Assembly: GCA_050944435.1 (NCBI GenBank)
Contig: JBMNRB010000013.1
Location: 1 to 64,000 of the forward strand
Direction of reading: 5' to 3'
Length of the DNA: 64,000 nt
DNA from: Ruminococcus_G sp050944435
GTDB taxonomy: Bacteria; Bacillota; Clostridia; Lachnospirales; Lachnospiraceae
In this document: positions 8,719 to 17,248 of the stretch, piece after piece
Layout: each line of letters begins with the position of its first letter
Numbering within the stretch: position 1 is the stretch's first letter
Position numbers and translations under genes: made by a program
Notes under the pieces: generated by a model
What the model saw: only the letters and a program-made list of their open reading frames with translations
The model's database searches: none
Told to the model about the DNA's origin: nothing

Positions 8719-9477
8719 ATGAGTCTGTTGGAAATGAAACATATCAACAAAAAATTTGATGATCTGGAAGTGATCAAAGATATTTCCCTTTCGGTGAAGG
8801 AAGGAGAAATTCTTTCTATCATCGGTCCTTCGGGTTCCGGGAAATCCACACTGCTTCGGTGCGCCACCATGCTGGAAGACATCGACGGCGGGGAGATCTT
8901 CTATATGGGAGAACGGGCAGCCTGGATGGAGGGGAAAAAAGCCTGTCATCCCGGCAAGGAAGCGATGAAAAAGATACAGGAATATTTCGGCCTGGTTTTC
9001 CAGAGCTTTAACCTGTTTCCCCATTACAGCGTGATGAAGAATCTTACCGACGCCCCCATCAATATTCAAAAACGGAACAAGGAAGAAGTATACCGGGAAG
9101 CCCGGGAACTGCTGGGGAAAATGGGACTGGCAGATAAGGAGGACGCCTATCCCTGTCAGCTTTCCGGCGGCCAGTGTCAGCGTGTGGCCATCGCCAGAGC
9201 CCTGGCGCTGAATCCCAAAATTCTCTTCTTTGACGAACCTACTTCTGCTTTGGATCCTGAGTTAACGGGGGAGGTGCTGAAGGTAATCCGGTCTTTGGCT
9301 GATCTGGATATCACCATGGTGATCGTCACCCATGAGATGGCCTTCGCCAGAGAGATTTCCGACCGCGTGATTTTTATGGACAAGGGAGTGGTAGCGCTGG
9401 AAGGAACGCCGGAAGAAGTCTTTACTTCCAGCCACGGAAGAATGAAGGAGTTTCTGGGAAAATTCAATCAGCGATAG
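8719..9477 (+). CDS. Amino-acid ABC transporter ATP-binding protein
   Basis: 252 residues, GlnQ/HisP-type. Walker A GPSGSGKST, Q-loop VFQSFNLFPHYSV, signature LSGGQCQRVAIARAL (Cys where Gln is usual), Walker B ILFFDEPTSALDPE and the H-loop in VIVTHEM are all present. It is the last gene of the importer; AGGAGG lies 7 bp before the ATG. No terminator is visible before the purB promoter. Confidence 0.93.
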   Translation: MSLLEMKHINKKFDDLEVIKDISLSVKEGEILSIIGPSGSGKSTLLRCATMLEDIDGGEIFYMGERAAWMEGKKACHPGKEAMKKIQEYFGLVFQSFNLFPHYSVMKNLTDAPINIQKRNKEEVYREARELLGKMGLADKEDAYPCQLSGGQCQRVAIARALALNPKILFFDEPTSALDPELTGEVLKVIRSLADLDITMVIVTHEMAFAREISDRVIFMDKGVVALEGTPEEVFTSSHGRMKEFLGKFNQR

Positions 9478-9494
9478 AAGATGAAAATGCGGTA

Positions 9495-9523
9495 TTGCTT
9501 TTAAAAAAAAGGTAGGCTATAAT
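9495..9523 (+). promoter_or_regulatory. Promoter of purB
   Basis: TTGCTT (9495-9500), 17 bp, TATAAT (9518-9523). A leader of about 90 bases follows; I see no purine riboswitch in it. Confidence 0.65.
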
Positions 9524-9618
9524 CTACGTGACGGTATAAGGAATGTTGCAGAAGGCTGCAAACATAAGGAAAAGAAACGAGGCGTCTCGGACGCCGGAAG
9601 AGGAGAGAGAACGCAGGT

Positions 9619-11052
9619 ATGAGTACAGACAGATACGTAAGTCCTTTGTCAGAACGGTATGCCAGCAGAAAGATGCAGTATATTTTTTCACCGGATATGA
9701 AATTCCGGACCTGGAGAAAATTGTGGATTGCGCTGGCCGAGACAGAAAAGGAACTGGGATTAAACATCACCCAGGAACAAATTGATGAACTGAAGGCCCA
9801 TGCAGAGGATATTAACTATGAGGTGGCGAAAGAAAGAGAAAAACAGGTGCGCCACGACGTTATGTCCCATGTATACGCTTACGGCGTACAGTGCCCCAAA
9901 GCGAAGGGGATCATTCATCTGGGAGCCACTTCCTGCTACGTGGGAGACAATACGGACATCATTGTGATGACGGAAGGACTGAAGCTGATCAAGAAGAAGC
10001 TGGTGAATGTGCTTGCGGAGCTGAAAGATTTTGCAGACACGTATAAAGCCCAGCCTACGCTGGCGTTTACCCATTTCCAGCCGGCTCAGCCCACCACGGT
10101 GGGAAAACGGGCTACGCTTTGGATGAATGAATTTTTAATGGATCTGGAGGATCTGGATTATGTGCTGGGAGGCATGAAGCTGCTGGGCTCCAAGGGAACC
10201 ACAGGAACCCAGGCCAGTTTCCTGGAACTTTTCGACGGGGATCAGGAAAAAATTGATCAGATTGATCCCATGATTGCCCAGAAGATGGGATTTAAAGAGT
10301 GTGTGCCGGTTTCCGGTCAGACCTATTCGCGAAAAGTGGACACCCGTGTGCTGAACGTACTGGCGGGCATTGCGGCCAGCGCCCATAAATTCTCCAACGA
10401 TATCCGGCTGCTGCAGCATCTGAAAGAAGTAGAAGAGCCCTTTGAAAAAAATCAGATCGGTTCATCTGCCATGGCCTATAAGAGAAATCCCATGCGCAGT
10501 GAGAGAATTGCTTCCCTGGCCCGTTACGTAATGATCGACGCGCTGAATCCCGCCATCACATCGGCTACCCAGTGGTTTGAGCGGACGTTGGATGATTCTG
10601 CCAACAAACGGCTGAGCATTCCGGAAGCGTTTCTGGCGGTAGACGGTATTTTGGATCTTTGCCTCAACGTGGTGGACGGTCTGGTGGTATATCCCAAGGT
10701 AATTGAAAAACGTCTGATGTCAGAACTGCCCTTCATGGCTACGGAGAATATCATGATGGATGCGGTGAAAGCAGGAGGCGACCGTCAGGAACTTCACGAG
10801 AGAATCCGCGAGTTGTCCATGGTGGCCGGCCGTCATGTGAAGGCTGAGGGCATGGACAATGATTTGCTTGAATTGATTGCAGCGGATGAATCCTTTAATC
10901 TTACGCTGGAAGAGCTGAAGAAAACTATGGATCCTTCCAAGTATACGGGAAGGGCCGCTGTGCAGGTGGAAGCTTTTCTGGAAAGCTGCGTCAATCCGGT
11001 TCTGGAGGCAAACAAAGATCTTTTGGGTGTGACGGCAGAAATAAATGTATAA
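9619..11052 (+). CDS. purB: Adenylosuccinate lyase
   Basis: 477 residues of the fumarase/aspartase superfamily. It cleaves adenylosuccinate to AMP and fumarate, and SAICAR to AICAR, in purine synthesis. GATSCYVGDN and the superfamily signature SSAMAYKRNPMRSERI are intact; TSATQWFERTLDDSANKR follows as in the long, eukaryote-like PurB forms found in Clostridia. The ATG at 9619 is preceded by AGGAGAG. A strong terminator follows directly, and purA lies about 1.5 kb downstream, so both enzymes of the IMP-to-AMP branch are close but separately transcribed. Confidence 0.95.
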   Translation: MSTDRYVSPLSERYASRKMQYIFSPDMKFRTWRKLWIALAETEKELGLNITQEQIDELKAHAEDINYEVAKEREKQVRHDVMSHVYAYGVQCPKAKGIIHLGATSCYVGDNTDIIVMTEGLKLIKKKLVNVLAELKDFADTYKAQPTLAFTHFQPAQPTTVGKRATLWMNEFLMDLEDLDYVLGGMKLLGSKGTTGTQASFLELFDGDQEKIDQIDPMIAQKMGFKECVPVSGQTYSRKVDTRVLNVLAGIAASAHKFSNDIRLLQHLKEVEEPFEKNQIGSSAMAYKRNPMRSERIASLARYVMIDALNPAITSATQWFERTLDDSANKRLSIPEAFLAVDGILDLCLNVVDGLVVYPKVIEKRLMSELPFMATENIMMDAVKAGGDRQELHERIRELSMVAGRHVKAEGMDNDLLELIAADESFNLTLEELKKTMDPSKYTGRAAVQVEAFLESCVNPVLEANKDLLGVTAEINV

Positions 11053-11068
11053 ATAAAAATGGCGACGG

Positions 11069-11105
11069 AGACGCTGCAAAAAGGAAGATTTGCAGCGTCT
11101 TTTTT
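11069..11105 (+). terminator. Terminator of purB
   Basis: A perfect 12-bp stem, AGACGCTGCAAA (11069-11080) with TTTGCAGCGTCT (11089-11100), followed by a T-run. It rules out the longer in-frame extension of the next gene into this region. Confidence 0.9.
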
Positions 11106-11133
11106 AAACGGTGAGGGAAGGGGAATCGATAAA

Positions 11134-12414
11134 ATGAATGATCAAAAAGACCAGGGGAATATTCTGGCGCTTTTGCCGATTATCGTATTTCTGGTTATTT
11201 TTCTGGGAGCCGGCTGTGTGACCGGCGACTTTTACAGTGTGCCGGCCATTGTCGGTTTTCTGATTGCTTTGCTGGTTGGATTTCTGCAGAACCGGAAAGT
11301 GAGTTTTCAGGAGAAAATAAAGCTGATTACCGAAGGGGTGGCGGATGAAAATATTGTCACCATGTGCCTGATTTTCCTGGTGGCGGGAGGATTTTCCAAG
11401 GCTGTGGACATGGCGGGAGGCGTGGAGAGCACGGTCAATCTGGGCCTTTCCATTATGCCGGCTAATGTGGCGGTAGCGGGGCTGTTTGTGATCAGCTGCT
11501 TTATCTCCGTTTCCATGGGAACATCCATGGGAACCATCGCGGCCATGGCGCCCATTGCGGCGGGCATCAGCGACAAAGCCCAAATCGGGCTGGCCCTTTG
11601 TGCGGGAGCTGTGATGTGCGGGGCGATGTTCGGCGATAACCTGTCCATGATTTCCGACACAACTATAGCTGCAGTACGGACCCAGGGCTGCGAAATGAAA
11701 GACAAATTCAAAGAAAATTTTTTCATCGTCCTGCCGGCGGCCATTATCACTGTGATTCTTTTTCTGGTAGCGCCGGGTACGGGACAGGAAGTAGCCTTTG
11801 AAGGACTGGATTACAATGTGCTGAAAATTCTGCCCTATCTGGTGGTGCTCATCGGCGCGCTGATCGGCATCAATGTTTTTGTGGTTTTGATTACCGGCAC
11901 TGTGTTGTCCCTGGTGGTGGGAACGGCTACGGGAGCCATTGCACCGGCGGAGATTTTTCAGGTGGTGGGAGACGGCGTTACCTCCATGTATGATATTACA
12001 GTGATTTCCATCGTAGTGGCGTTTATCGTGTCGCTGGTTCGGGCCCATGGAGGAATCCAGTATATTCTGGTAAAAATAAAGAAACGGGTAAAAGGAAGAC
12101 GGGGCGGCGAGCTGGGGATTGCGCTGCTGGTTCTTCTTGTAGACTGCTGTACGGCCAACAATACGGTGGCCATCGTCATGACAGGTCCCATTGCCAAAGA
12201 TATCAGCGATGAATACGGGATTTCTCCCAAGCGCAGCGCGTCGCTTTTGGATATCTTTGCTTCCGTGGGGCAGGGATTAATCCCCTATGGAGCTCAGCTT
12301 CTGTCGGCTGCCAGTCTGACAGGTCTTACTCCTTTTGATATTCTGCCCTTTATGTATTATCCTGTTTTGATGGCGGTGAGCGCTCTGCTCTTTATTTTCT
12401 TCCGAAAAAGGTAG
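11134..12414 (+). CDS. Na+/H+ antiporter, NhaC family
   Basis: 426 residues with about eleven hydrophobic helices. GTSMGTIAAMAPIAAGIS, GAMFGDNLSMISDTTIAAV and LVDCCTANNTVAIVMTGPIAKDIS match the conserved cores of NhaC-type exchangers, which swap cytoplasmic sodium, or amino-acid pairs in some members, for protons. The ATG at 11134 follows a GA-rich ribosome site and lies after the purB terminator. The frame stays open upstream to 11059 but that part encodes the terminator. The gene separates purB and purA and has no obvious functional tie to them. The substrate is unproven. Confidence 0.85.
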   Translation: MNDQKDQGNILALLPIIVFLVIFLGAGCVTGDFYSVPAIVGFLIALLVGFLQNRKVSFQEKIKLITEGVADENIVTMCLIFLVAGGFSKAVDMAGGVESTVNLGLSIMPANVAVAGLFVISCFISVSMGTSMGTIAAMAPIAAGISDKAQIGLALCAGAVMCGAMFGDNLSMISDTTIAAVRTQGCEMKDKFKENFFIVLPAAIITVILFLVAPGTGQEVAFEGLDYNVLKILPYLVVLIGALIGINVFVVLITGTVLSLVVGTATGAIAPAEIFQVVGDGVTSMYDITVISIVVAFIVSLVRAHGGIQYILVKIKKRVKGRRGGELGIALLVLLVDCCTANNTVAIVMTGPIAKDISDEYGISPKRSASLLDIFASVGQGLIPYGAQLLSAASLTGLTPFDILPFMYYPVLMAVSALLFIFFRKR

Positions 12415-12433
12415 AAAAAAATCAATTATGGGT

Positions 12434-12462
12434 TTTACTTCTGAAAAATAATGTAGTATACT
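12434..12462 (+). promoter_or_regulatory. Probable promoter of purA
   Basis: TATACT (12457-12462) with a weak -35, TTTACT (12434-12439), 17 bp upstream. It lies about 85 bases before the purA start. Confidence 0.45.
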
Positions 12463-12547
12463 CAATTACGTAATGGCTTTTTGTATATAAGCGAGCAATG
12501 CCGCGCTGGCGGCGGGAAAGTTTAGAAAAATCTGGGAGGAAACAAAA

Positions 12548-13822
12548 ATGGTAAAAGCTGTCGTTGGAGCAAACTGGGGTGACGAGGGAAAAGGCAAGAT
12601 TACCGATATGCTGGGAAAAGAAGCCGATATCATCGTACGATTTCAGGGCGGAGCCAATGCAGGCCATACAATCGTAAATAATTACGGAAAGTTTGCGCTG
12701 CATACCCTTCCCTCCGGTGTGTTTTATGATCACACCACCAGTGTAATCGGAAACGGCGTAGCTCTGCATGTTCCAACTTTAATAAAAGAAATTCAGGATC
12801 TGGTTGACCGGGGCGTTCCAAAGCCAAAGATTAAAGTGTCCGACCGGGCACAAATGGTTATGTCCTACCATATCCTGTTTGATCAATACGAGGAAGAACG
12901 TCTGGCTGGCAAGTCCTTTGGTTCTACAAAATCGGGAATTGCACCCTTCTATTCCGATAAATATGCGAAAATCGGTTTCCAGGTGAGCGAGCTTTTCGAT
13001 GAAGCGTCCTTGAGGGAAAAAGTGGAGCGGATCTGCGGGACAAAGAACGTGCTTCTGGAGCATCTGTATCACAAACCGGTGCTGAATCCGGAGGATATTT
13101 TTAAGGAGCTTTTAGACTATAAAGAGATGATTACCCCCTATGTGTGCGATGTATCTGCGTATTTGTGGAACGCCATCAAAGAGGGAAAAGAAATTCTGCT
13201 GGAAGGACAGCTGGGTTCTTTAAAAGATCCGGATCATGGAATTTACCCCATGGTAACATCCTCTTCCACACTGGCGGCTTACGGCGCCATTGGAGCTGGC
13301 ATCCCGCCTTATGAAATCAAAAAGATTATTACGGTATGCAAGGCTTACTCCAGCGCTGTGGGAGCAGGGGCCTTTGTATCCGAGATCTTTGGGGAAGAAG
13401 CTGACGAGCTGAGAAGAAGAGGAGGCGACGGCGGTGAATACGGCGCTACCACAGGACGTCCCAGAAGGATGGGCTGGTTTGACTGCGTGGCTTCCCGATA
13501 TGGCTGCCGGATTCAGGGAACGACGGATGTGGCTTTTACGGTATTGGATGTGTTGGGATATCTGGATGAGATACCGGTTTGCGTGGGATATGAAATCGAC
13601 GGAGAAGTGACAACGGAGTTCCCCACAACGACTCTTCTGGAAAGGGCCAAACCGGTGATTGAGAAACTCCCAGGCTGGAAATGTGATATCCGGGGAATTA
13701 AAAAGTATGAGGATCTTCCGGAAAACTGCAGGAAATACGTGGAGTTTGTGGAAGAAAAGATCGGTTTCCCCATCACCATGGTTTCCAACGGGCCGGGAAG
13801 AGACGATATTATTTACCGTTAA
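12548..13822 (+). CDS. purA: Adenylosuccinate synthetase
   Basis: 424 residues, the usual length. It joins IMP and aspartate with GTP to form adenylosuccinate, the step before PurB. The opening VVGANWGDEGKGKITDML is the P-loop signature; GGANAGHTIVNNYGKFALH carries the catalytic His. The segment GQLGSLKDPDHGIYPMVTSSST differs slightly from the common QGTMLDIDHGTYPFVTSS form (GSLKDPDHG), a variant typical of some Clostridia. GGGAGG precedes the ATG, and a bidirectional terminator follows. Confidence 0.95.
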   Translation: MVKAVVGANWGDEGKGKITDMLGKEADIIVRFQGGANAGHTIVNNYGKFALHTLPSGVFYDHTTSVIGNGVALHVPTLIKEIQDLVDRGVPKPKIKVSDRAQMVMSYHILFDQYEEERLAGKSFGSTKSGIAPFYSDKYAKIGFQVSELFDEASLREKVERICGTKNVLLEHLYHKPVLNPEDIFKELLDYKEMITPYVCDVSAYLWNAIKEGKEILLEGQLGSLKDPDHGIYPMVTSSSTLAAYGAIGAGIPPYEIKKIITVCKAYSSAVGAGAFVSEIFGEEADELRRRGGDGGEYGATTGRPRRMGWFDCVASRYGCRIQGTTDVAFTVLDVLGYLDEIPVCVGYEIDGEVTTEFPTTTLLERAKPVIEKLPGWKCDIRGIKKYEDLPENCRKYVEFVEEKIGFPITMVSNGPGRDDIIYR

Positions 13823-13844
13823 GAAAAGGATTGTGCATAAAAAG

Positions 13845-13891
13845 AAGAAATGTGCTGCGAGGTGGAAACCGCAGCACATTTCTTACTTTTT
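13845..13891. terminator. Bidirectional terminator between purA and a convergent gene
   Basis: A perfect 15-bp stem, AAGAAATGTGCTGCG (13845-13859) with CGCAGCACATTTCTT (13870-13884). T-rich sequence follows on the plus side and A-rich sequence precedes it, serving the minus side. It overlaps the stop codon of the minus-strand gene. Confidence 0.85.
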
Positions 13892-14077
13892 TCTGTTTTT
13901 CAGATACCGGTAGACCAGGATAAAGGCATATAAAAGTACGGGGACAGCTATGGTGCAGAAAATAGAGGCCTTAAACCACCCGTCTGCGGACGGACTTCCG
14001 GAGAGGGCGAAAAACATGGTAGCTCCGTACATAAACAATAGCAGGATCACTCCTGCCAGGGCCAGAATACGTTTCAT
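13883..14077 (-). CDS. Small two-helix membrane protein
   Basis: 64 residues with two hydrophobic segments (about 4-24 and 38-57) and a basic tail, RYLKNRKK. The start at 14077 is chosen because AAGGAG lies 9 bases upstream and a TTGACA/TATACT promoter sits just before it; the longer upstream frame precedes or overlaps the predicted transcription start. I do not recognise a family. It is single-gene, convergent to purA and divergent from the next operon. Confidence 0.6.
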   Translation of the reverse strand: MKRILALAGVILLLFMYGATMFFALSGSPSADGWFKASIFCTIAVPVLLYAFILVYRYLKNRKK

Positions 14078-14102
14078 GGGCAATACTCCTTTCATAGGAA
14101 CG

Positions 14103-14131
14103 AGTATAAGGGAAAGCAGGTCGGGTGTCAA
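14103..14131 (-). promoter_or_regulatory. Promoter of the small membrane protein gene
   Basis: On the minus strand TTGACA (14131-14126), 17 bp, TATACT (14108-14103): an almost consensus promoter, giving a leader of about 20 bases. Confidence 0.8.
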
Positions 14132-14247
14132 TGGAAAGTATTTTATAGAAATTTTATGGGTGGTTTTCTTGCAATTTACAGAAAAAAGGAATAAAGTATA
14201 ACCATTCAAAATAAATTTATAAAAGGAAAGGGATTGGATGGAACAAT

Positions 14248-14640
14248 ATGCGTGAAAAAATAAGCCGGTTTATGATGGGGCGTTATGGCGTGGATGATCT
14301 GGGAAGAGTTACCCTGTATATTTCTCTGGGACTTTTGATTCTTTCCCTGATTTTCCGGTATAATATTTTGTATGTACTGGCGGTGGCGATGCTGGTCATC
14401 TGCTATGTACGGATGTTTTCAAAAAATATTTCCAAGCGGTATGAGGAAAATCAGAAGTTTCTGGCCTGGAAAATGAAGATGACGGGAAAATTTTCGGCTG
14501 CCAAAAGACATCGGGCGGATAAAGAACACTGTTACTTTAAATGTCCTTCATGTCACCAGACGGTGAGAGTACCCAAAGGAAAGGGGAAGATTTCTATCTC
14601 CTGTCCCAAATGTAAGACGGAGTTTATCAAACGTACATAA
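14248..14640 (+). CDS. Membrane protein with C-terminal zinc ribbon
   Basis: 130 residues. Two adjacent hydrophobic helices (about 22-55) are followed by a basic cytoplasmic tail, ending in a zinc ribbon made of FKCPSCHQTV and ISCPKCKTEF, two CxxC knuckles 20-odd residues apart. Such ribbons bind zinc and usually nucleic acid or protein. It is the first gene of an operon with a DUF5685-like protein (17 bp downstream) and a DnaJ-domain protein. No function is known. Confidence 0.65.
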   Translation: MREKISRFMMGRYGVDDLGRVTLYISLGLLILSLIFRYNILYVLAVAMLVICYVRMFSKNISKRYEENQKFLAWKMKMTGKFSAAKRHRADKEHCYFKCPSCHQTVRVPKGKGKISISCPKCKTEFIKRT

Positions 14641-14657
14641 CAGCGGAAGGATAAAAT

Positions 14658-15488
14658 ATGTTTGGATACGTTACAGTCAACAGGGAAGAATTAAAGGTAA
14701 AGGATTGGAAGCGGTATCAGGCGTTTTACTGCGGCATCTGTCAGGAACTGAAAGAACGGCACACAACGGTGTCGCGGATCACATTGACATACGATATGAC
14801 TTTTCTGGCTATTCTGCTGACGGGGCTGTATGAAAGCCCTACAGAGGAAGGGAGCTGCCGCTGCGCCGTCCATCCTTTTCAGAAACATCCCTTTGTCAAA
14901 AATGAATATACCGCTTATGCGGCAGATATGAATCTGCTGTTGAGCTATTACAATCTCATGGATAATTGGTATGATGAAAAAAGCGCTGTCTCTTTTACGG
15001 CGGCGCGGCTGCTGAGAAAGGAATTTTTAAAGGTCTGCGCCCGATATCCCAGGCAGGATCGGGCGGTCAGACGGTATATGAACCGGCTGATCAGATGCGA
15101 GCGGGAACACAGCCGTGATATTGACAAAGGAGCCGGGCTTACCGGCCAGTTGATGGGAGAAATCTTCGTCTGCAGGCAGGACGTCTGGGCGCCTATCTTA
15201 AGACGGCTGGGATTTTTTCTGGGGAAATTTATTTATCTGATGGATGCCTTTGATGATATGGAAAAAGACGCCAAAAGCGGGAATTATAATCCCTGGAGAA
15301 CCTTGAAAAAAAGAGAAGATTTTATGCAGATCAGCGAACAGATCCTGACCATGATGATGAGCGAGTGCGCAAAGGAATTTGAAAAACTTCCGATTCTGGA
15401 AGATGTGGACATTTTGCGCAATGTGCTGTATTCTGGTATATGGACAAAATATGAAATTGTGAAAAGAAAATACAGGGAGAATAATTGA
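14658..15488 (+). CDS. DUF5685-like protein of unknown function
   Basis: 276 residues, soluble and largely helical. The opening MFGYVTVNREELKVKDWKR, the Cys pair in FYCGICQELK and the run TLTYDMTFLAILLTGLYE are features I recall from a Lachnospiraceae family named DUF5685. Another Cys-containing patch is at CRCAVHPFQKHPF. Together the Cys and His residues could bind a metal. KFIYLMDAFDDMEKD in the C-terminal half has the DxxDD-like look of a polyprenyl-synthase-type helix, but this is weak. The stop overlaps the start of the DnaJ gene (TGATG), indicating translational coupling. Confidence 0.65.
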   Translation: MFGYVTVNREELKVKDWKRYQAFYCGICQELKERHTTVSRITLTYDMTFLAILLTGLYESPTEEGSCRCAVHPFQKHPFVKNEYTAYAADMNLLLSYYNLMDNWYDEKSAVSFTAARLLRKEFLKVCARYPRQDRAVRRYMNRLIRCEREHSRDIDKGAGLTGQLMGEIFVCRQDVWAPILRRLGFFLGKFIYLMDAFDDMEKDAKSGNYNPWRTLKKREDFMQISEQILTMMMSECAKEFEKLPILEDVDILRNVLYSGIWTKYEIVKRKYRENN

Positions 15489-16105
15489 TGCTGAATCCAT
15501 ATCAGGTGCTGGGAGTGCCGGAAAATGCCAGCATGGATGAGATAAAAAAAGCATACCGGAAATTGAGCCGGCAGTATCATCCGGATGCCAATATTAATAA
15601 CCCAAATAAAAAAGAGGCGGAAGAAAAATTCAAGCAGGTGCAGGAGGCCTATAACCAGATTATTGCTCAGCGGGAGCGGGGAGAAACCGGATACGGCGGA
15701 TTTTCCGGCCAGGGGCAGCGGCAGACTTCCTACGGCAGCGATGAGGAAGCCATAAAAATGCAGGCTGCGGCCAACTACATCAACAGCCGTCATTTCCGGG
15801 AGGCGCTGAATGTACTGAACGGCATCACTTCCAGGAATGCGGAGTGGTATTATCTGCGGGCGGTGGCCAACGCGGGGCTGGGCAGCAATGTAAACGCCCT
15901 TGCCGACGCTCAGGAGGCCCTCCGCAGAGATCCACAGAACATGAAGTATCAGATGCTGGTCAGTCAGCTGGAATCCGGCGGACAGTGGTATCAGACCATG
16001 GGCAGCGGATACGGCTATGAACGGCCGGGAGAAAGCATGGGGAACTGCTGCTGGCAGTGCCTGCTGGTAAATCTGCTGTGCAACTGCTGCTGTTGCTGCC
16101 GGTAA
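15488..16105 (+). CDS. DnaJ-domain protein with TPR-like region and Cys-rich tail
   Basis: 205 residues. Residues 2-65 form a J domain, with HPD at 31-33 that would stimulate an Hsp70 ATPase. A glycine-rich linker follows. Residues about 85-160 look like one and a half TPR units (REALNVLNGI..., AEWYYLRAVANAGLG). The tail is unusual: CCWQCLLVNLLCNCCCCCR, with nine Cys among the last nineteen residues and hydrophobic spacing. It could bind metal or be a membrane-touching amphipathic end. There is no DnaJ zinc-finger or client domain, so this is a specialised co-chaperone. It is coupled to the upstream gene by a TGATG overlap. Confidence 0.8.
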   Translation: MLNPYQVLGVPENASMDEIKKAYRKLSRQYHPDANINNPNKKEAEEKFKQVQEAYNQIIAQRERGETGYGGFSGQGQRQTSYGSDEEAIKMQAAANYINSRHFREALNVLNGITSRNAEWYYLRAVANAGLGSNVNALADAQEALRRDPQNMKYQMLVSQLESGGQWYQTMGSGYGYERPGESMGNCCWQCLLVNLLCNCCCCCR

Positions 16106-16156
16106 AAAATTTTAAAATAATTGTATAGTTTCGAAAAGTCAGGTCATACTATAAAT

Positions 16157-16343
16157 GTCAGCAGAGGGATGACACAACAGCGTGTTGCTTTTTGCTGACA
16201 CACCGGGAAACACATTGGACCCCCTCCAATGGTAAATGACGAATGATAAAAATTAATACTTATCCTCCCCTTAAAAAAATAAATATCGATTCATTCGGCA
16301 AAATGGCGGTTTTATCCTCAGTGCAGGTTTTACGCCATTTTTT
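16157..16343 (+). ncRNA. Candidate small regulatory RNA with C-rich motifs
   Basis: No gene is seen between 16106 and 16432. The stretch holds a possible promoter (TTGTAT 16121-16126, 18 bp, CATACT 16145-16150). Three hairpins follow: TGTCAGCA (16157-16164) with TGCTGACA (about 16193-16200), enclosing CAACA/TGTTG; CATTGGA (16213-16219) with TCCAATG (16225-16231) around a five-C loop; and a terminator-like stem at 16298-16345. The C-rich loop and the open TCCTCCCC at 16263-16270 could pair with Shine-Dalgarno sequences, as the C-rich motifs of RsaE/RoxS-type RNAs do. No similarity to a named RNA is claimed; it could also be only the 3' tail of the dnaJ operon. Confidence 0.35.
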
Positions 16344-16345
16344 GC
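16298..16345 (+). terminator. Probable terminator before the thiamine operon
   Basis: GCAAAATGGCG (16298-16308) pairs with CGCCATTTTTTGC (16333-16345), with two extra T and a loop of about 24 bases. The T6 run lies in the right arm. Moderate strength, because of the long loop. Confidence 0.5.
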
Positions 16346-16370
16346 TGTGGGGAAAGGAAAAAGAGTATGG

Positions 16371-16399
16371 TTGCAAGGGCGCCGAAAGACTGATATAAT
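16371..16399 (+). promoter_or_regulatory. Promoter of the thiamine salvage operon
   Basis: TTGCAA (16371-16376), 17 bp, TATAAT (16394-16399). The transcript would start near 16406, only about 27 bases before the thiM ATG. That leaves no room for a TPP riboswitch, and none is seen upstream either. Confidence 0.8.
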
Positions 16400-16432
16400 G
16401 AAGAACAATTGAGTGCAGAAGGAGAATATCAG

Positions 16433-17248
16433 ATGAGTGTGATAAAAGATGCAGCAAATTTAAATACCAGGATGAGGGAAGTAGTGCCTCTGGTACATAA
16501 TATTACTAATTACGTTACGGTCAATGACTGCGCCAATGCGCTGCTGGCCATCGGCGCTTCTCCCATTATGGCTGACGATATCCGGGAGACGTCGGATATC
16601 ACAGCCATTTCCTCCGCCCTGGTCATCAATATGGGAACCTTAAACCAGCGGACGGTGGAATCGATGATTCGTTCCGGAAAGACGGCAAATGAGCTGAATA
16701 TTCCAGTGGTTTTTGATCCGGTGGGAGCGGGAGCATCTGCATTTCGCAATGAGACCGCCCGCCAGATTCTGGAGGAAGTAAAGATTTCCATTTTGAGAGG
16801 AAATTTGTCGGAGATTTCCTTTATCGCCGGACTGGAGGCCGCTGCAAAAGGGGTGGACGTATCGGAAGCAGACAGGATGAATGATCCAGTGGAGGCGGCC
16901 AGACTGGCGGCGGAAAAAATTTCCTGTGTAGTCGGTGTGACCGGGGCGATAGATATCGTAACAGACGGAAAGCGGGTGGCAAAAATCCGAAACGGTCATC
17001 CCATGATGTCCAAGGTGACAGGGACAGGCTGCATGACTTCGGCCATTACCGCCGGGTACGCGGGAATGAAAGAGGATATGTGGGTGGCTGCCGCGGCAGG
17101 AATTCTGTCCATGGGACTGGCAGGCGAGATAGCTTACGCAAGAGCCGGCCATCTGGGCACCGGAAGTTTCCGCACCAGTATTATTGACGGGCTGAGCAGC
17201 CTGAATGAAGCAAAGATAGAGGAGATGGCGAAAGTTGAAGAAATGTGA
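16433..17248 (+). CDS. thiM: Hydroxyethylthiazole kinase
   Basis: 271 residues. It phosphorylates 4-methyl-5-(2-hydroxyethyl)thiazole for thiamine salvage. VPLVHNITNYVTVNDCANALLA and GASPIMADD form the substrate site, VFDPVGAGA lies mid-protein, and VTGTGCMTSAITAGY carries the ribokinase-fold anion hole and catalytic Cys. The ATG at 16433 is chosen over an upstream TTG because GGAG sits 7-10 bases before it. thiE overlaps its 3' end by 14 bp, followed by an HAD gene and thiD. Confidence 0.93.
   Translation: MSVIKDAANLNTRMREVVPLVHNITNYVTVNDCANALLAIGASPIMADDIRETSDITAISSALVINMGTLNQRTVESMIRSGKTANELNIPVVFDPVGAGASAFRNETARQILEEVKISILRGNLSEISFIAGLEAAAKGVDVSEADRMNDPVEAARLAAEKISCVVGVTGAIDIVTDGKRVAKIRNGHPMMSKVTGTGCMTSAITAGYAGMKEDMWVAAAAGILSMGLAGEIAYARAGHLGTGSFRTSIIDGLSSLNEAKIEEMAKVEEM

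Noticed and set aside
9524..9618. Purine riboswitch or PurR-type leader before purB
   Set aside because: The short leader has no three-way-junction core and no clear paired repeats.
11059..11133. N-terminal extension of the NhaC-type protein
   Set aside because: These codons encode the purB terminator hairpin; the ATG at 11134 has the ribosome site.
11104..12048. Minus-strand open frame opposite the NhaC-type gene
   Set aside because: His- and Asn-rich shadow of a membrane-protein gene, with no start signal.
16106..16432. TPP riboswitch before the thiamine genes
   Set aside because: Neither the CTGAGA nor the ACCUGAUCUGG-type core is present, and the predicted transcript starts too close to thiM.
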